A DNA stretch of 64,000 nt from Methylobacterium mesophilicum SR1.6/6. GTDB taxonomy: Bacteria > Pseudomonadota > Alphaproteobacteria > Rhizobiales > Beijerinckiaceae. Below, piece after piece: positions 54,571 to 62,463 of this stretch. Position 1 is the stretch's first letter. Each line of letters starts with the position of its first letter. The position numbers and the translations under genes are program-made. Under the pieces are notes generated by a model. It was not told the DNA's origin and searched no databases. It saw nothing but the letters and a program-made list of their open reading frames with translations. The stretch is taken from contig NZ_CP043538.1 in the NCBI RefSeq assembly GCF_000364445.2, positions 784,501 to 848,500 on the forward strand, written 5' to 3'.

Positions 54571-57066
54571 ATGAAGCCCGACGCGCCGGAACGCGCCCCG
54601 GCCGCCGAGCCGACATCGTCAGATCCGGGATCCGGGCCCGCCGCTCCGGACCCGCGCCTGGCGGCCCGGGAAGCCCGGCGGGCTGCGCTCGACCTCTTCC
54701 GCCATCTGTGGGTTCTGATCGCCGCGTCCGGCCTCGGCCTCGCGCGCCTCGGGCGCAGTGTCGTCGCGCGGTCCGGCACCCTGATGGCGCGGGTGCGCGC
54801 CCGGCCAGAGCCAGACGCCGGGCCGGCGCATTCATCGGCGCCTCCGCCGGTATCCCGCACCGCGTCTCGCACGGCCCGGCCGGCCGGTCGCGAGCTGCCC
54901 GCTGCCGCACGGCGTCTGCGCGGGCGACCGCTCCTCCTGATTGCAGTCATCGCAGTCCTGGCCCCCGCCGTGGCCCTGGCGCTCTACCTGCTCGCCGCTC
55001 TCCTGACGCTGCCGCCGCTCGGCGGCGCCGTGGTCGAGACAGGCCAGCGGGCGATCACCGTCGAGGCCGACGACGGGCGGGTCTTCGCCACCCGCGGCAC
55101 GTTCCGCGGCCAGAAACTTACCGCCGCAGACCTGCCGCCGCACCTCGCCCAGGCGATCGTGGCGATCGAGGACCGGCGCTTCTACAGCCACTGGGGGATC
55201 GATCTGCGCGGGCTCGCGCGGGCCGCGTGGCGCAACGCCACGGGCGGCGGCGTTCGCGAGGGCGGGTCGACGATCACGCAGCAATATGCGCGGCTGACCT
55301 CCCTCAACCAGGAGAAGACGCTCTGGCGCAAGGTGCAGGAGGCGTTCCTGGCGTTGCGCGTCGAGGCGACGATGAGCAAGGACGAGATCCTGCTCGGCTA
55401 CCTCGACACCGCCTATTTCGGCGCCGGCGCCTACGGGGCGGACGCGGCGGCCCGGCGCTACTTCGGCAAGCCCGCCAAGGCGCTGAACCTCCCGGAATCG
55501 GCCATGCTGGCCGGGCTGGTGCGCGCGCCCTCGCAGCTCGCCCCGACCCGCAACCTCGGCGGCGCCAAGGAGCGGGCCGACGTGGTGCTCCAGGCGATGG
55601 TGGAATCCGGGGCGATCACCCCCGCCGAGGCCGATGCGGCCCGCAAGCAGAGCGTCACGCTCAAGACGCCGCCCGAGGCGCCCCCAGGCACCAACTACTT
55701 CCTCGACATGATCGCCGGCGACGTGAAGCGGCTGGCCGGCAAGGACGGCGACATCACGGTCCGGTCGACCCTCAACCTCGACCTCCAGAGCCTGGCCGAG
55801 GGCGTGGTCGGCCGCCGCCTCGACAAGGACGGCACGCGCCGCAAGGTCGGCCAGGCCGCCATGGTGGTGCTGTCAAAGGACGGTGCGATCCTCGCGATGG
55901 TGGGCGGGCGCGACTACGAGGACAGCCAGTTCAACCGGGCGGTCCAGGCCAAGCGCCAGCCCGGCTCCCTGTTCAAGCTCCTCGTCTACCTGACAGCCTA
56001 CGAGCAGGGCTACACGCCCGACTCGGTGGTGGTCGACCGCCCGGTGAAGATCGGCGACTGGGAGCCGGAGAACGACGACGGGCGCTATCGCGGGTCGGTA
56101 CCGCTCCGGACCGCCTTCGCGCTGTCCATCAACACGGTGGCGGCCGAGCTCGGCCAGGAGGTCGGCATCCCGGCGGTGATCGCCACCGCGCGCAAGCTCG
56201 GGATCCAGTCGGACCTCCCGAACGTGCCGAGCCTCGTCCTGGGATCGGGCGCCGTGAGCCTGCTGGAGATGACCCGGGCCTACGGTTCGGTCCTGTCCGG
56301 CCGCACGCCGCTCGAGGCCTTCGCGATCCACGCCATCCGCGGCGGGACTCCGCAGCCGCTCTACGTTCACGCCGACCCGTCAGCCGGCGCGACGCTCGCC
56401 CAGGAGCCGCGCACGATGATGCTCGACTCGCTCCAGGCGGTGGTGGAGTCCGGCACGGGCCGGGCCGCGCGGGTGCCGGGCCAGATCATCGGCGGCAAGA
56501 CCGGTACGAGCCAGGATTTTCGGGACGCGTGGTTCGTCGGCATGACGCCCGACCTCGTGGTCGGCGTCTGGGTCGGCAACGACGACGACAGCCCGATGAA
56601 CCGGATGTTCGGCGGCGAGATGCCGGCGGGGATCTTCCACGACTTCGTCCAGCGGGCCGCGGACAAGCTCGCCAAGGGCAAGCCGCGCCGCTCGGCAGAG
56701 CGGGCCGAGCCGGCCCGGGCGGTGGCCTCCGCGGCCAGCCCCGCGCCGGCCGGGGAGATCCGGGGCGTGCCCGAGGTGATCGACACCGGGACGCTGAACC
56801 TGCGCGGCCGACCGGTCCGGCTCCTCGGCGTCGAGGGCGAGCGCGGCCACCTCGCCCGCCAGCTCGCGAGCTACCTGCGGCGCCGCGAAGTGGTCTGCAC
56901 CGGCGTTTCGGACAGCGCGACGGCGCGCTGCCGGATCGAGGGCGACGACCTCGCCGCGCTGATCCTGGCGGCCGGCGGCGCGCGCGCCTCGGAGGACGCG
57001 CCGCCGGACCTGCTCGGCGCCGAGGAGCAGGCGCGCGCCGAGCGCGTCGGTCTCTGGGGTCGGTAG
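54571..57066 (+). CDS. Class A penicillin-binding protein with C-terminal SNase-like domain
   Basis: The 831-residue protein has a disordered N-terminus, a membrane helix (about 120-147), and a GT51 glycosyltransferase domain (about 170-350) with EDRRFYSHWGID (Glu200) and EGGSTITQQ. The transpeptidase domain (about 395-700) has all three motifs: Ser466 in SLFK, SIN at 519-521 and KTGT at 643-646. Then, from about residue 730, comes an SNase-like fold: DTGTLNLRGRPVRLLGVEGE, RRREVVCTG, CRIEGDDLAALIL and a closing AERVGLWG. The catalytic Asp/Arg/Glu set of nucleases is not preserved, so it is likely a binding domain. The PBP part builds peptidoglycan in the periplasm. Confidence 0.92.
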   Translation: MKPDAPERAPAAEPTSSDPGSGPAAPDPRLAAREARRAALDLFRHLWVLIAASGLGLARLGRSVVARSGTLMARVRARPEPDAGPAHSSAPPPVSRTASRTARPAGRELPAAARRLRGRPLLLIAVIAVLAPAVALALYLLAALLTLPPLGGAVVETGQRAITVEADDGRVFATRGTFRGQKLTAADLPPHLAQAIVAIEDRRFYSHWGIDLRGLARAAWRNATGGGVREGGSTITQQYARLTSLNQEKTLWRKVQEAFLALRVEATMSKDEILLGYLDTAYFGAGAYGADAAARRYFGKPAKALNLPESAMLAGLVRAPSQLAPTRNLGGAKERADVVLQAMVESGAITPAEADAARKQSVTLKTPPEAPPGTNYFLDMIAGDVKRLAGKDGDITVRSTLNLDLQSLAEGVVGRRLDKDGTRRKVGQAAMVVLSKDGAILAMVGGRDYEDSQFNRAVQAKRQPGSLFKLLVYLTAYEQGYTPDSVVVDRPVKIGDWEPENDDGRYRGSVPLRTAFALSINTVAAELGQEVGIPAVIATARKLGIQSDLPNVPSLVLGSGAVSLLEMTRAYGSVLSGRTPLEAFAIHAIRGGTPQPLYVHADPSAGATLAQEPRTMMLDSLQAVVESGTGRAARVPGQIIGGKTGTSQDFRDAWFVGMTPDLVVGVWVGNDDDSPMNRMFGGEMPAGIFHDFVQRAADKLAKGKPRRSAERAEPARAVASAASPAPAGEIRGVPEVIDTGTLNLRGRPVRLLGVEGERGHLARQLASYLRRREVVCTGVSDSATARCRIEGDDLAALILAAGGARASEDAPPDLLGAEEQARAERVGLWGR

Positions 57067-57250
57067 GGGCCGTGTCGAAACGTTCGGTCGGGCATGATGC
57101 GGCGACCACCGGCTTCGCAAACCCGGACCTATGAAACGCAACCCTCTTCGGGATACCTCAACGTCAGAAGCTGTGGAATTGTCGTCGCGAAAGCGCGCGC
57201 GGCCCTCGCTTTATTTCCTTCGGGCTCCCCTTCCTCGAGCCGCATCAGCC

Positions 57251-57388
57251 TGTCATCCCGGGGCCGCGCAGCGGAGCCCGGGATCCATAACCGCCGACCG
57301 CTCAGGACCTTGCCAAGATCTTGCCAAGACCTTGCAGTTTCGGCGACTTTGGCTTCCGGGCTCGCCTGCAGCGCCCCGGAATGACGGC
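57251..57388. repeat. Composite palindromic intergenic repeat, family A
   Basis: The element starts TGTCATCCCGGGGCCGCG and ends CGCCCCGGAATGACGG, its near complement, with AGCCCGGGATCC and CTTCCGGGCTCGCC inside. The middle carries a direct repeat CCTTGCCAAGA/TCTTGCCAAGA at 57308-57330. It occupies much of the 329-base gap between the PBP and DUF1810 genes; I see no gene in the rest (57067-57250). Confidence 0.75.
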
Positions 57389-57395
57389 CTTTCCC

Positions 57396-57824
57396 TCAGT
57401 CCGGGCCGAGCTTGCGAAGGGTCAGCGGATCGGGCGAGCCGGCAAAATACTGCGCCAGCGCCGCGGCGAAGGACGGCTCGTCGGGGGCCGCGGCATTGAA
57501 CAGCGTCATGCTGGAGCGGAACTTCATGTCGTCGGGCGCGCCGAAGATCGCGTGGACGGAGCGCCCGGACACCGCGTTCACCGCGTCCGTGCAGGCGCGC
57601 AGACGCGGGCCCAGCAGCCGATGGCCGAGATAGGCCCTCGCCTCGTCCAGCGACGCGATGGCGTAGAGCCGCGCCATCGGGCTGGAACCCAGGCCGGCGA
57701 TCTGCGGGAAGATGAACCACATCCAGTGGCTGCGCTTCTCGCCCGCCTGCAGCTCGGCGAGGGCGCGCGGAAAGACGCCCTCCTGCGCGGCGATGAAGCG
57801 GCTGAGATCGTACGCGTCTCCCAT
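57396..57824 (-). CDS. DUF1810 family protein
   Basis: The 142-residue protein is a single DUF1810 domain: DLSRFIAAQEGVFPRALAEL at the start, KRSHWMWFIFPQIAGLG, and RLYAIASLDEARAYLGHRLLG, then FGAPDDMKFRSSMTLF. The family is widespread, helical and of unknown function; old annotation as calpastatin is misleading. It is a single gene divergent from the small membrane protein at 57913. Confidence 0.92.
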   Translation of the reverse strand: MGDAYDLSRFIAAQEGVFPRALAELQAGEKRSHWMWFIFPQIAGLGSSPMARLYAIASLDEARAYLGHRLLGPRLRACTDAVNAVSGRSVHAIFGAPDDMKFRSSMTLFNAAAPDEPSFAAALAQYFAGSPDPLTLRKLGPD

Positions 57825-57912
57825 CGACGGACTCCTCGATGCGGCGAAGCGTCAACGCTGCGACGGCCATTCGGGCCGCACTTTGCCGCTGATCCGCCGG
57901 CCGGGTTCGTAT

Positions 57913-58305
57913 ATGCGCGGGTACATGTTCGGATCTCTCGTCGCCTTCATGGTCGCGAACCCGGCGACGAGCCACGCGCTGACGGCGATCCTCGAGACCG
58001 CCGGCGTAGCGACCGTCATGATCGCGCTGCGCGGCCCCCGACCGGAGGCCACCGCCGCGCTCCTGGTCTCGACCTACTATTACGGCCGCGAAGCCGGGCA
58101 GCGCGAGCACGACATCAAGCATGCCGGCTGGGACGCGGTTCAGGCGCATCTCGGCGCCGAGTTCCTGTACGGCTGGTCGATCCCGAACCTGGAGCAATGG
58201 GTCGCGCCGACCTGCACGGCCTGGGCTGTCGCGGCGGCGATCTTCCTGATCCGGTCACGGATCGCCCGCGCCGCGACGGCACCGTCGCGGCGCGGCTCGG
58301 TCTGA
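57913..58305 (+). CDS. Small membrane protein of unknown function
   Basis: The 130-residue protein has three hydrophobic stretches (FGSLVAFMVANPATSHAL, AGVATVMIALRG, and near the end APTCTAWAVAAAIFLI) separated by a polar loop with TYYYGREAGQREHDIKHAGWDA. The loop resembles that of small phage-derived or alphaproteobacterial membrane proteins I have no name for. ATG 57925 is an alternative start. There is no phage context here. Function unknown. Confidence 0.62.
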   Translation: MRGYMFGSLVAFMVANPATSHALTAILETAGVATVMIALRGPRPEATAALLVSTYYYGREAGQREHDIKHAGWDAVQAHLGAEFLYGWSIPNLEQWVAPTCTAWAVAAAIFLIRSRIARAATAPSRRGSV

Positions 58306-58327
58306 CACGGGCGCGAGCCCGGCGCGC

Positions 58328-58597
58328 TCAGCTCTGCGCGAAGGGCCCGTCGAGCGGGCCGATCTCGCTGCGGTCCCCGAGCAGCCGCCGGCCGGAGGCG
58401 ATGATCTGGACCGTCTCGCGGCTGCTGCACTGGCGCCGCGCCAGGGACTCCAGGTCCCGCAGGTAGTCGATGACGGGGCTGCGCACCTTCTCACCCCGTC
58501 CGATCACCGGCTCGACCTTCGCGGTGACTAGCCCGGCAACCGTGTCCCAGAAGTCCGCCGGGCGGATCGCCGGCTCTCGACCGGGTGGCTCGTGCAT
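58328..58597 (-). CDS. Small hypothetical protein, 89 residues
   Basis: A GGAAGGGAGCGAGG ribosome site just before ATG 58597 supports this gene. The protein starts MHEPPGREPAIRPADFWDTV, has a helical middle (DYLRDLESLARRQCSS) and no signal or membrane segment. I do not recognise it. It is convergent with the small membrane protein (22 bases). Confidence 0.62.
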   Translation of the reverse strand: MHEPPGREPAIRPADFWDTVAGLVTAKVEPVIGRGEKVRSPVIDYLRDLESLARRQCSSRETVQIIASGRRLLGDRSEIGPLDGPFAQS

Positions 58598-58831
58598 CCC
58601 TCGCTCCCTTCCGCGATTGAAGAGCCTTGTCGGGGGATTCGCGCGCTGCCGCACTGACACATGTTGACGGCGAAGGTCCGCCCGCGCGCATACCGGGCCG
58701 ATCGCACGATCGTGAGGTCCATGCGCGGAACGTTGGGACGGAGCCTCGACACGCCGGTGCGACGCCTATCTGGACGGAACCGGCTTCGTCCCGGCGCGAG
58801 GCGCCGGTCCGGACCCGACACAGGATTTCGC

Positions 58832-59632
58832 ATGCCGCAGATCGCCATCGCCGGACTCAAGTTCCGCTACATCCTCGAAGGACCGGAGGATGCACCGGTC
58901 GTCGCGTTCTCGAATTCCCTCGGCGCTACGCTGGAGATGTGGGATCCGCTGCTGCCGGCACTGGGCGGGCGGTTCCGGACGCTGCGCTACGATACCCGCG
59001 GCCATGGCGGCACGCAGACCCGCGACGCGCCCACGGAGATCGCCGATCTGGCCGGAGATCTCTCGGCGCTGCTCGACGCCCTCGGGATCGCGCGCGCCCA
59101 TCTCGTGGGACTGTCGCTCGGCGGCATGACCGTGCAGGCGCTCGCGAGCGCCGATCCCGGGCGGCCGCTCAGCACCACCCTGATGGCCACGGCCGCCCAT
59201 CTGCCGAGCGCGCAGTCCTGGAACGAGCGCGCCGAGACCGTCCGAACCGGCGGTACCAGCGCGGTTGTCGAGGCGACGCTCGGGCGCTGGTTCACCCCGG
59301 ATTTCGCCCGCCGCGCGCCCGAGGCCGTCCAGGCGATTCGCGACCGCTTCCTCGCCTGTGACCCGGCCGGCTACGCGGTCTGCTGCGGCGCGATCGGGCG
59401 CATGGACCTGCGGCCCGCCCTCCCGGCGATCACGGCGCCCACCCTGGTGATGGCCGGGCGCGATGATCCTTCTACGCCCCCGGCGATGGCCGAGGAGATC
59501 TGTGCTGGGATCACCCAGGCCGAACTCGTCGTGCTGCCGCGCGCGGCCCATCTGCTGGCCGTGGAGCGTGCCGCGGCCGCCGGCAGCTATCTCTGCGCCT
59601 TCCTCGGGCGGAACGGCGGACGCGGCGGCTGA
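58832..59632 (+). CDS. Alpha/beta hydrolase, 3-oxoadipate enol-lactonase-like
   Basis: The 266-residue protein has the hydrolase fold with the nucleophile elbow GLSLGGM (Ser near residue 92), oxyanion region FSNSLGATLEMWDPLL, typical of PcaD, the acid residue in MAGRDDPSTPP and the catalytic His in PRAAHLLAVE. PcaD cleaves the lactone of the beta-ketoadipate pathway, but no other pca genes are adjacent, so the true substrate may differ. A strong terminator follows. Confidence 0.85.
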   Translation: MPQIAIAGLKFRYILEGPEDAPVVAFSNSLGATLEMWDPLLPALGGRFRTLRYDTRGHGGTQTRDAPTEIADLAGDLSALLDALGIARAHLVGLSLGGMTVQALASADPGRPLSTTLMATAAHLPSAQSWNERAETVRTGGTSAVVEATLGRWFTPDFARRAPEAVQAIRDRFLACDPAGYAVCCGAIGRMDLRPALPAITAPTLVMAGRDDPSTPPAMAEEICAGITQAELVVLPRAAHLLAVERAAAAGSYLCAFLGRNGGRGG

Positions 59633-59682
59633 AGGACCTGAGGGCCGGCCATCGCGGGGCGCGTCCGCCGCCTTCAAACGAC

Positions 59683-59714
59683 GAGGCCCCCGTGGACGGA
59701 TCCACGGGGGCCTC
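59683..59714. terminator. Strong bidirectional hairpin terminator
   Basis: A 14-bp perfect stem (GAGGCCCCCGTGGA with TCCACGGGGGCCTC, 4-base loop) separates the convergent hydrolase and EF-hand genes. No long T-run follows on either side. Confidence 0.75.
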
Positions 59715-59751
59715 GATCGCGACAACGATCCTGGGCGGATGCCGCGCGATC

Positions 59752-60165
59752 TTACTTGATGAGGGCGAGGAGCGCCTTGCCGGCCTTCGAGTTCAGCTCC
59801 TTGGCATCCAGGGTGCCGTCGCCATCCGGATCGGCCAGCTTGAAGCGCTCGCCGACCGCCGCGAGGTACTCCTTCTTGTCGAGGGTACCGTCGCTGTCCG
59901 GATCGGCCTGCTTCACGCCGGCCGCGCTCAGACGGCCCTTCAGCTCGCGGGCATCGAGGGTGCCGTCCGCATCCTTCTCGAGGCGATCGAAGGTCGCCGA
60001 GGCCACGGCCTCCACTTCCTTCATGTCCACAGTGCCGTCGTTGTCGGTGTCGATCATCTTGACGGCGCTCGCGCCGCCCGTCGGCTTCGCCATCGCGGCC
60101 GGAACCGCCAGGGTGGAAACGGCGAGGGCGGCCGCGGCGAAGCCACTGAGGATACGAAGGGTCAT
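59752..60165 (-). CDS. Lanmodulin-like EF-hand protein
   Basis: The 137-residue protein has a signal peptide (to about AMAKP) and four EF-hand loops: DTDNDGTVDMKE (39-50), EKDADGTLDARE (63-74), DPDSDGTLDKKE (88-99) and DPDGDGTLDAKE (112-123). The loops are only 12-13 residues apart and the third and fourth have Pro at position 2, both hallmarks of lanmodulin, the periplasmic lanthanide-binding protein of Methylorubrum. Flanking sequence (ELKGR, KKEYLAAV, ALIK end) also agrees with remembered LanM. Here loop 2 starts with Glu-Lys and loop 4 with Asp. A different metal preference is possible. Lanthanide binding is inferred. Confidence 0.82.
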   Translation of the reverse strand: MTLRILSGFAAAALAVSTLAVPAAMAKPTGGASAVKMIDTDNDGTVDMKEVEAVASATFDRLEKDADGTLDARELKGRLSAAGVKQADPDSDGTLDKKEYLAAVGERFKLADPDGDGTLDAKELNSKAGKALLALIK

Positions 60166-60280
60166 TGCCAAAAGCTCCCGAAACTTGATGCTCGATCTTC
60201 CTAGGCCCTGGCCAGCCTTGCTGCAAGTGCGAAATTGATCCCGTGGCGTCGCGTTCCATGTCTGTCCGCGATTGGGCACA

Positions 60281-60308
60281 GAAAAAGGGGCCGGCGGATG
60301 CCGGCCCC
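60281..60308 (-). terminator. Rho-independent terminator of the Tyr/Arg-rich protein gene
   Basis: A 9-bp stem GGGGCCGGC/GCCGGCCCC with a 4-base loop is followed on the minus strand by TTTTTC. It lies about 45 bases past the stop of the gene at 60351. Confidence 0.85.
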
Positions 60309-60350
60309 CCTGTGTATGCGCAGTCCTCGGATGATCCTCCGAAGATCGGA

Positions 60351-60596
60351 TCAGTATCCGTAGCCGCGGCGGACGACGGGTCGGTCATCCTCGAAACGCT
60401 GGCGCCGGTAGTACCGGTCCTCGTCGTAGGCGCGATCCCGGCGATACTCCTCGCGGCGGAAGTCGCGCTCACGCTGGCTGCGGGAGCGCAGATCCACGCT
60501 CGGACCGTTCGGTCCGATGTCGATGCGCTGCGCGGCTGCGGGCACCACGGTCGCGACGGAGGTGGCCAGGATGGCACCGGCGAGCAGGGTCTTCAT
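60351..60596 (-). CDS. Small secreted Arg/Tyr/Asp-rich protein, 81 residues
   Basis: AAGGAG before ATG 60596 supports the start. The protein has a signal peptide (MKTLLAGAILATSVATVVPAAAQ), a short RIDIGPNGPSVDLRS segment, and a tail of charged and aromatic residues (RREEYRRDRAYDEDRYYRRQR). Small secreted proteins of this type are common in Methylobacterium and Bradyrhizobium. No function is known. A GGAAC-N16-GGTT element upstream is a near match to the EcfG promoter. Confidence 0.78.
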   Translation of the reverse strand: MKTLLAGAILATSVATVVPAAAQRIDIGPNGPSVDLRSRSQRERDFRREEYRRDRAYDEDRYYRRQRFEDDRPVVRRGYGY

Positions 60597-60625
60597 GGAA
60601 CACTCCTTCGTGCGTTGGGGGATCC

Positions 60626-60650
60626 AACCCACCGCCTCAAGGATAGTTCC
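60626..60650 (-). promoter_or_regulatory. Possible EcfG-type promoter (variant -10)
   Basis: On the minus strand GGAAC (60646-60650), 16 bases and GGTT (60626-60629) lie 30 bases before the ATG at 60596. The -10 box has the same CGTT-to-GGTT change as the one before the KGG gene. Confidence 0.4.
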
Positions 60651-60695
60651 GACAGCCTCCCGTCCTGGCCGCCACATCCGATGATTCGGAGAGGT

Positions 60696-62315
60696 TCAGG
60701 CGAGCGTCGCCAGGTCCTGAAACCAGTGCTGAGCCTGAACATAATCCTTCACCCGGGGCGACAAAGCGTGTGGATTGGTGTCATGCACCACCCAAACCTG
60801 TACCGCATCGTCCACGACAATCTCGTGGATGCGCGCGAGCAGCCTGTTCTGCTCATCCGTATCGAGGCTCGCCTTGACCTTGTCGCACAGGGCGTCGACC
60901 TCCGGGTTGCGGTAGTGGCTCCAGTTCACGCCGTTCGGTGAGATCTGCCGCGAATCGTAGAAGCGCAGGATCGCGTAGAACGGATCCGACGTGACGTAGG
61001 CGATGTTGCCCGCCGTGACGCCCTTGAGGCTCGGATCCGCCGCCCCCTGGCGCCAGGCGGTGTAGGCCACCTCCAGCTCGACCGTCTTGAACTCGACCTG
61101 GATGCCGATCTCGGCCCAGCTCTGCTGCACGTACTCGTTCATCGGCAGGGACAGCATCTGCCCGGTGCCGCCGGTGGGGATGAGGACGGTGGCCTTCACG
61201 GGCTTCTGGAACGAGTAGCCGGCCTCCTGCACGAGCCTGCGGGCCGCATCGACGTCCGTCTTGATCTGGAAGCTCGGCTTGCCGAACCACGGGCTCGACT
61301 GCTGCACCTGTCCGACCGCCGGCTGGGCGAGGCCGCCCATCAATTCCACGACGCCGGCGCGATCGATGGCGAGGTTGGCGGCCTTGCGCAGGCGCAAGTC
61401 CCGCCAGGGCGAGCCCTCCAGCATCGACAGGTGGTAGTTCCAGACATGCGGCGTGTCGTTGCCGACGACGCGCATGCCGGCGGCCTTCAGGCGCGGCACC
61501 GCGTCGGGCGCGGGCGCCTCGATCAGGTCGACGTTGCCCGACAGGAGCGCGTTCACCCGGGCGAGATCCTCGGGCACGCAAGTGAGCGTCAGCTTGGCGA
61601 GCTTCGGCACCCGCTTCGGGTTCCAGTAGCCGGCGTTCGGCAGGAGTTCGAGGCGCACCCGCGGGACCAGCTGGCCCATGCGGAACGGCCCAGTGCCCGA
61701 AGGCTCGAAGGCGAACTTCGCCCAGTCGCGCCCGACCTTCTCGTACTGCGCGGGCGAGGAGATCAGGAACCACAGCATCTGGTAGGGAAACAGGCTGTCC
61801 GGGGTCTTGGTCGTCACCTGGACGGTCTTCGCGTCGAGCTTCCGGTAGCTCGCCACCCCCGGAAGGCGGGGGCGGACCTGCGCGGCCTGCCGCTGGTCGA
61901 AATGCGGCGCCTCCTTGTTGAGCACCTTGTCGAAGTTCCAGATCACCGCGTCGGCGTCGAAGACCGAGCCGTCGTGGAAGGCCACGCCCTCGCGCAGATG
62001 GAACGTCCACACCTTGGGATCGGCCGGGTCACTCTCCCACGACGTGGCAAGCCCGGGGACCATCCTGCCCGGCCTGTCGGCGACATCGAGCTCCCAGGCC
62101 ACCAGCGGGTCGTACAGGGTCAGGCCCGTGAACTGGTAGCCGCCGGCGCCCCGATCCGGCTGGCCGGTGGTGAGCGGCAGGTCGGTCATGGAGATGCCGT
62201 AGGTGAGGCTGCCGGGGACCGCCCCCTGCGCGCGGGCCCGGCCCGCCGCCCCGAACGCGGCCAGGGCGACGCCCCCGGCCACCAGGGATCGGCGTGTAGG
62301 CTTGATCGGGTTCAT
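60696..62315 (-). CDS. ABC transporter substrate-binding protein, family 5 (peptide/opine/nickel type)
   Basis: The 539-residue protein has a Tat-like signal (TRRSLVAGGVALAAFG) and the SBP family 5 layout: GLTLYDPLVAWE, WTFHLREGVAFHDGSVFDADAV with the family signature, and FRMGQLVPRVRLELLPNAGYW. It would bind oligopeptides or similar ligands in the periplasm for an ABC importer. The permease and ATPase genes are not adjacent, so it is an orphan in this window. It ends at 60696, and the small secreted protein gene follows on the same strand. Confidence 0.9.
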   Translation of the reverse strand: MNPIKPTRRSLVAGGVALAAFGAAGRARAQGAVPGSLTYGISMTDLPLTTGQPDRGAGGYQFTGLTLYDPLVAWELDVADRPGRMVPGLATSWESDPADPKVWTFHLREGVAFHDGSVFDADAVIWNFDKVLNKEAPHFDQRQAAQVRPRLPGVASYRKLDAKTVQVTTKTPDSLFPYQMLWFLISSPAQYEKVGRDWAKFAFEPSGTGPFRMGQLVPRVRLELLPNAGYWNPKRVPKLAKLTLTCVPEDLARVNALLSGNVDLIEAPAPDAVPRLKAAGMRVVGNDTPHVWNYHLSMLEGSPWRDLRLRKAANLAIDRAGVVELMGGLAQPAVGQVQQSSPWFGKPSFQIKTDVDAARRLVQEAGYSFQKPVKATVLIPTGGTGQMLSLPMNEYVQQSWAEIGIQVEFKTVELEVAYTAWRQGAADPSLKGVTAGNIAYVTSDPFYAILRFYDSRQISPNGVNWSHYRNPEVDALCDKVKASLDTDEQNRLLARIHEIVVDDAVQVWVVHDTNPHALSPRVKDYVQAQHWFQDLATLA

Positions 62316-62463
62316 CGTGTCTCTCGGCTGAAGGCGGATGCGCCGCACGGAACGGCGCACGCCCCTCAGGCGCGCGGCGGCGCCCCCTGAGCCGCGTCTC
62401 CATGCTGCATGCAGAATGATGCACGCATCATGCCGAGCCAGACGACGTGTGACCTCGGCGGCG

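Noticed and set aside
58832..59632. Naming the hydrolase pcaD
   Set aside because: No other beta-ketoadipate pathway gene is nearby and the substrate pocket cannot be judged from sequence by eye.
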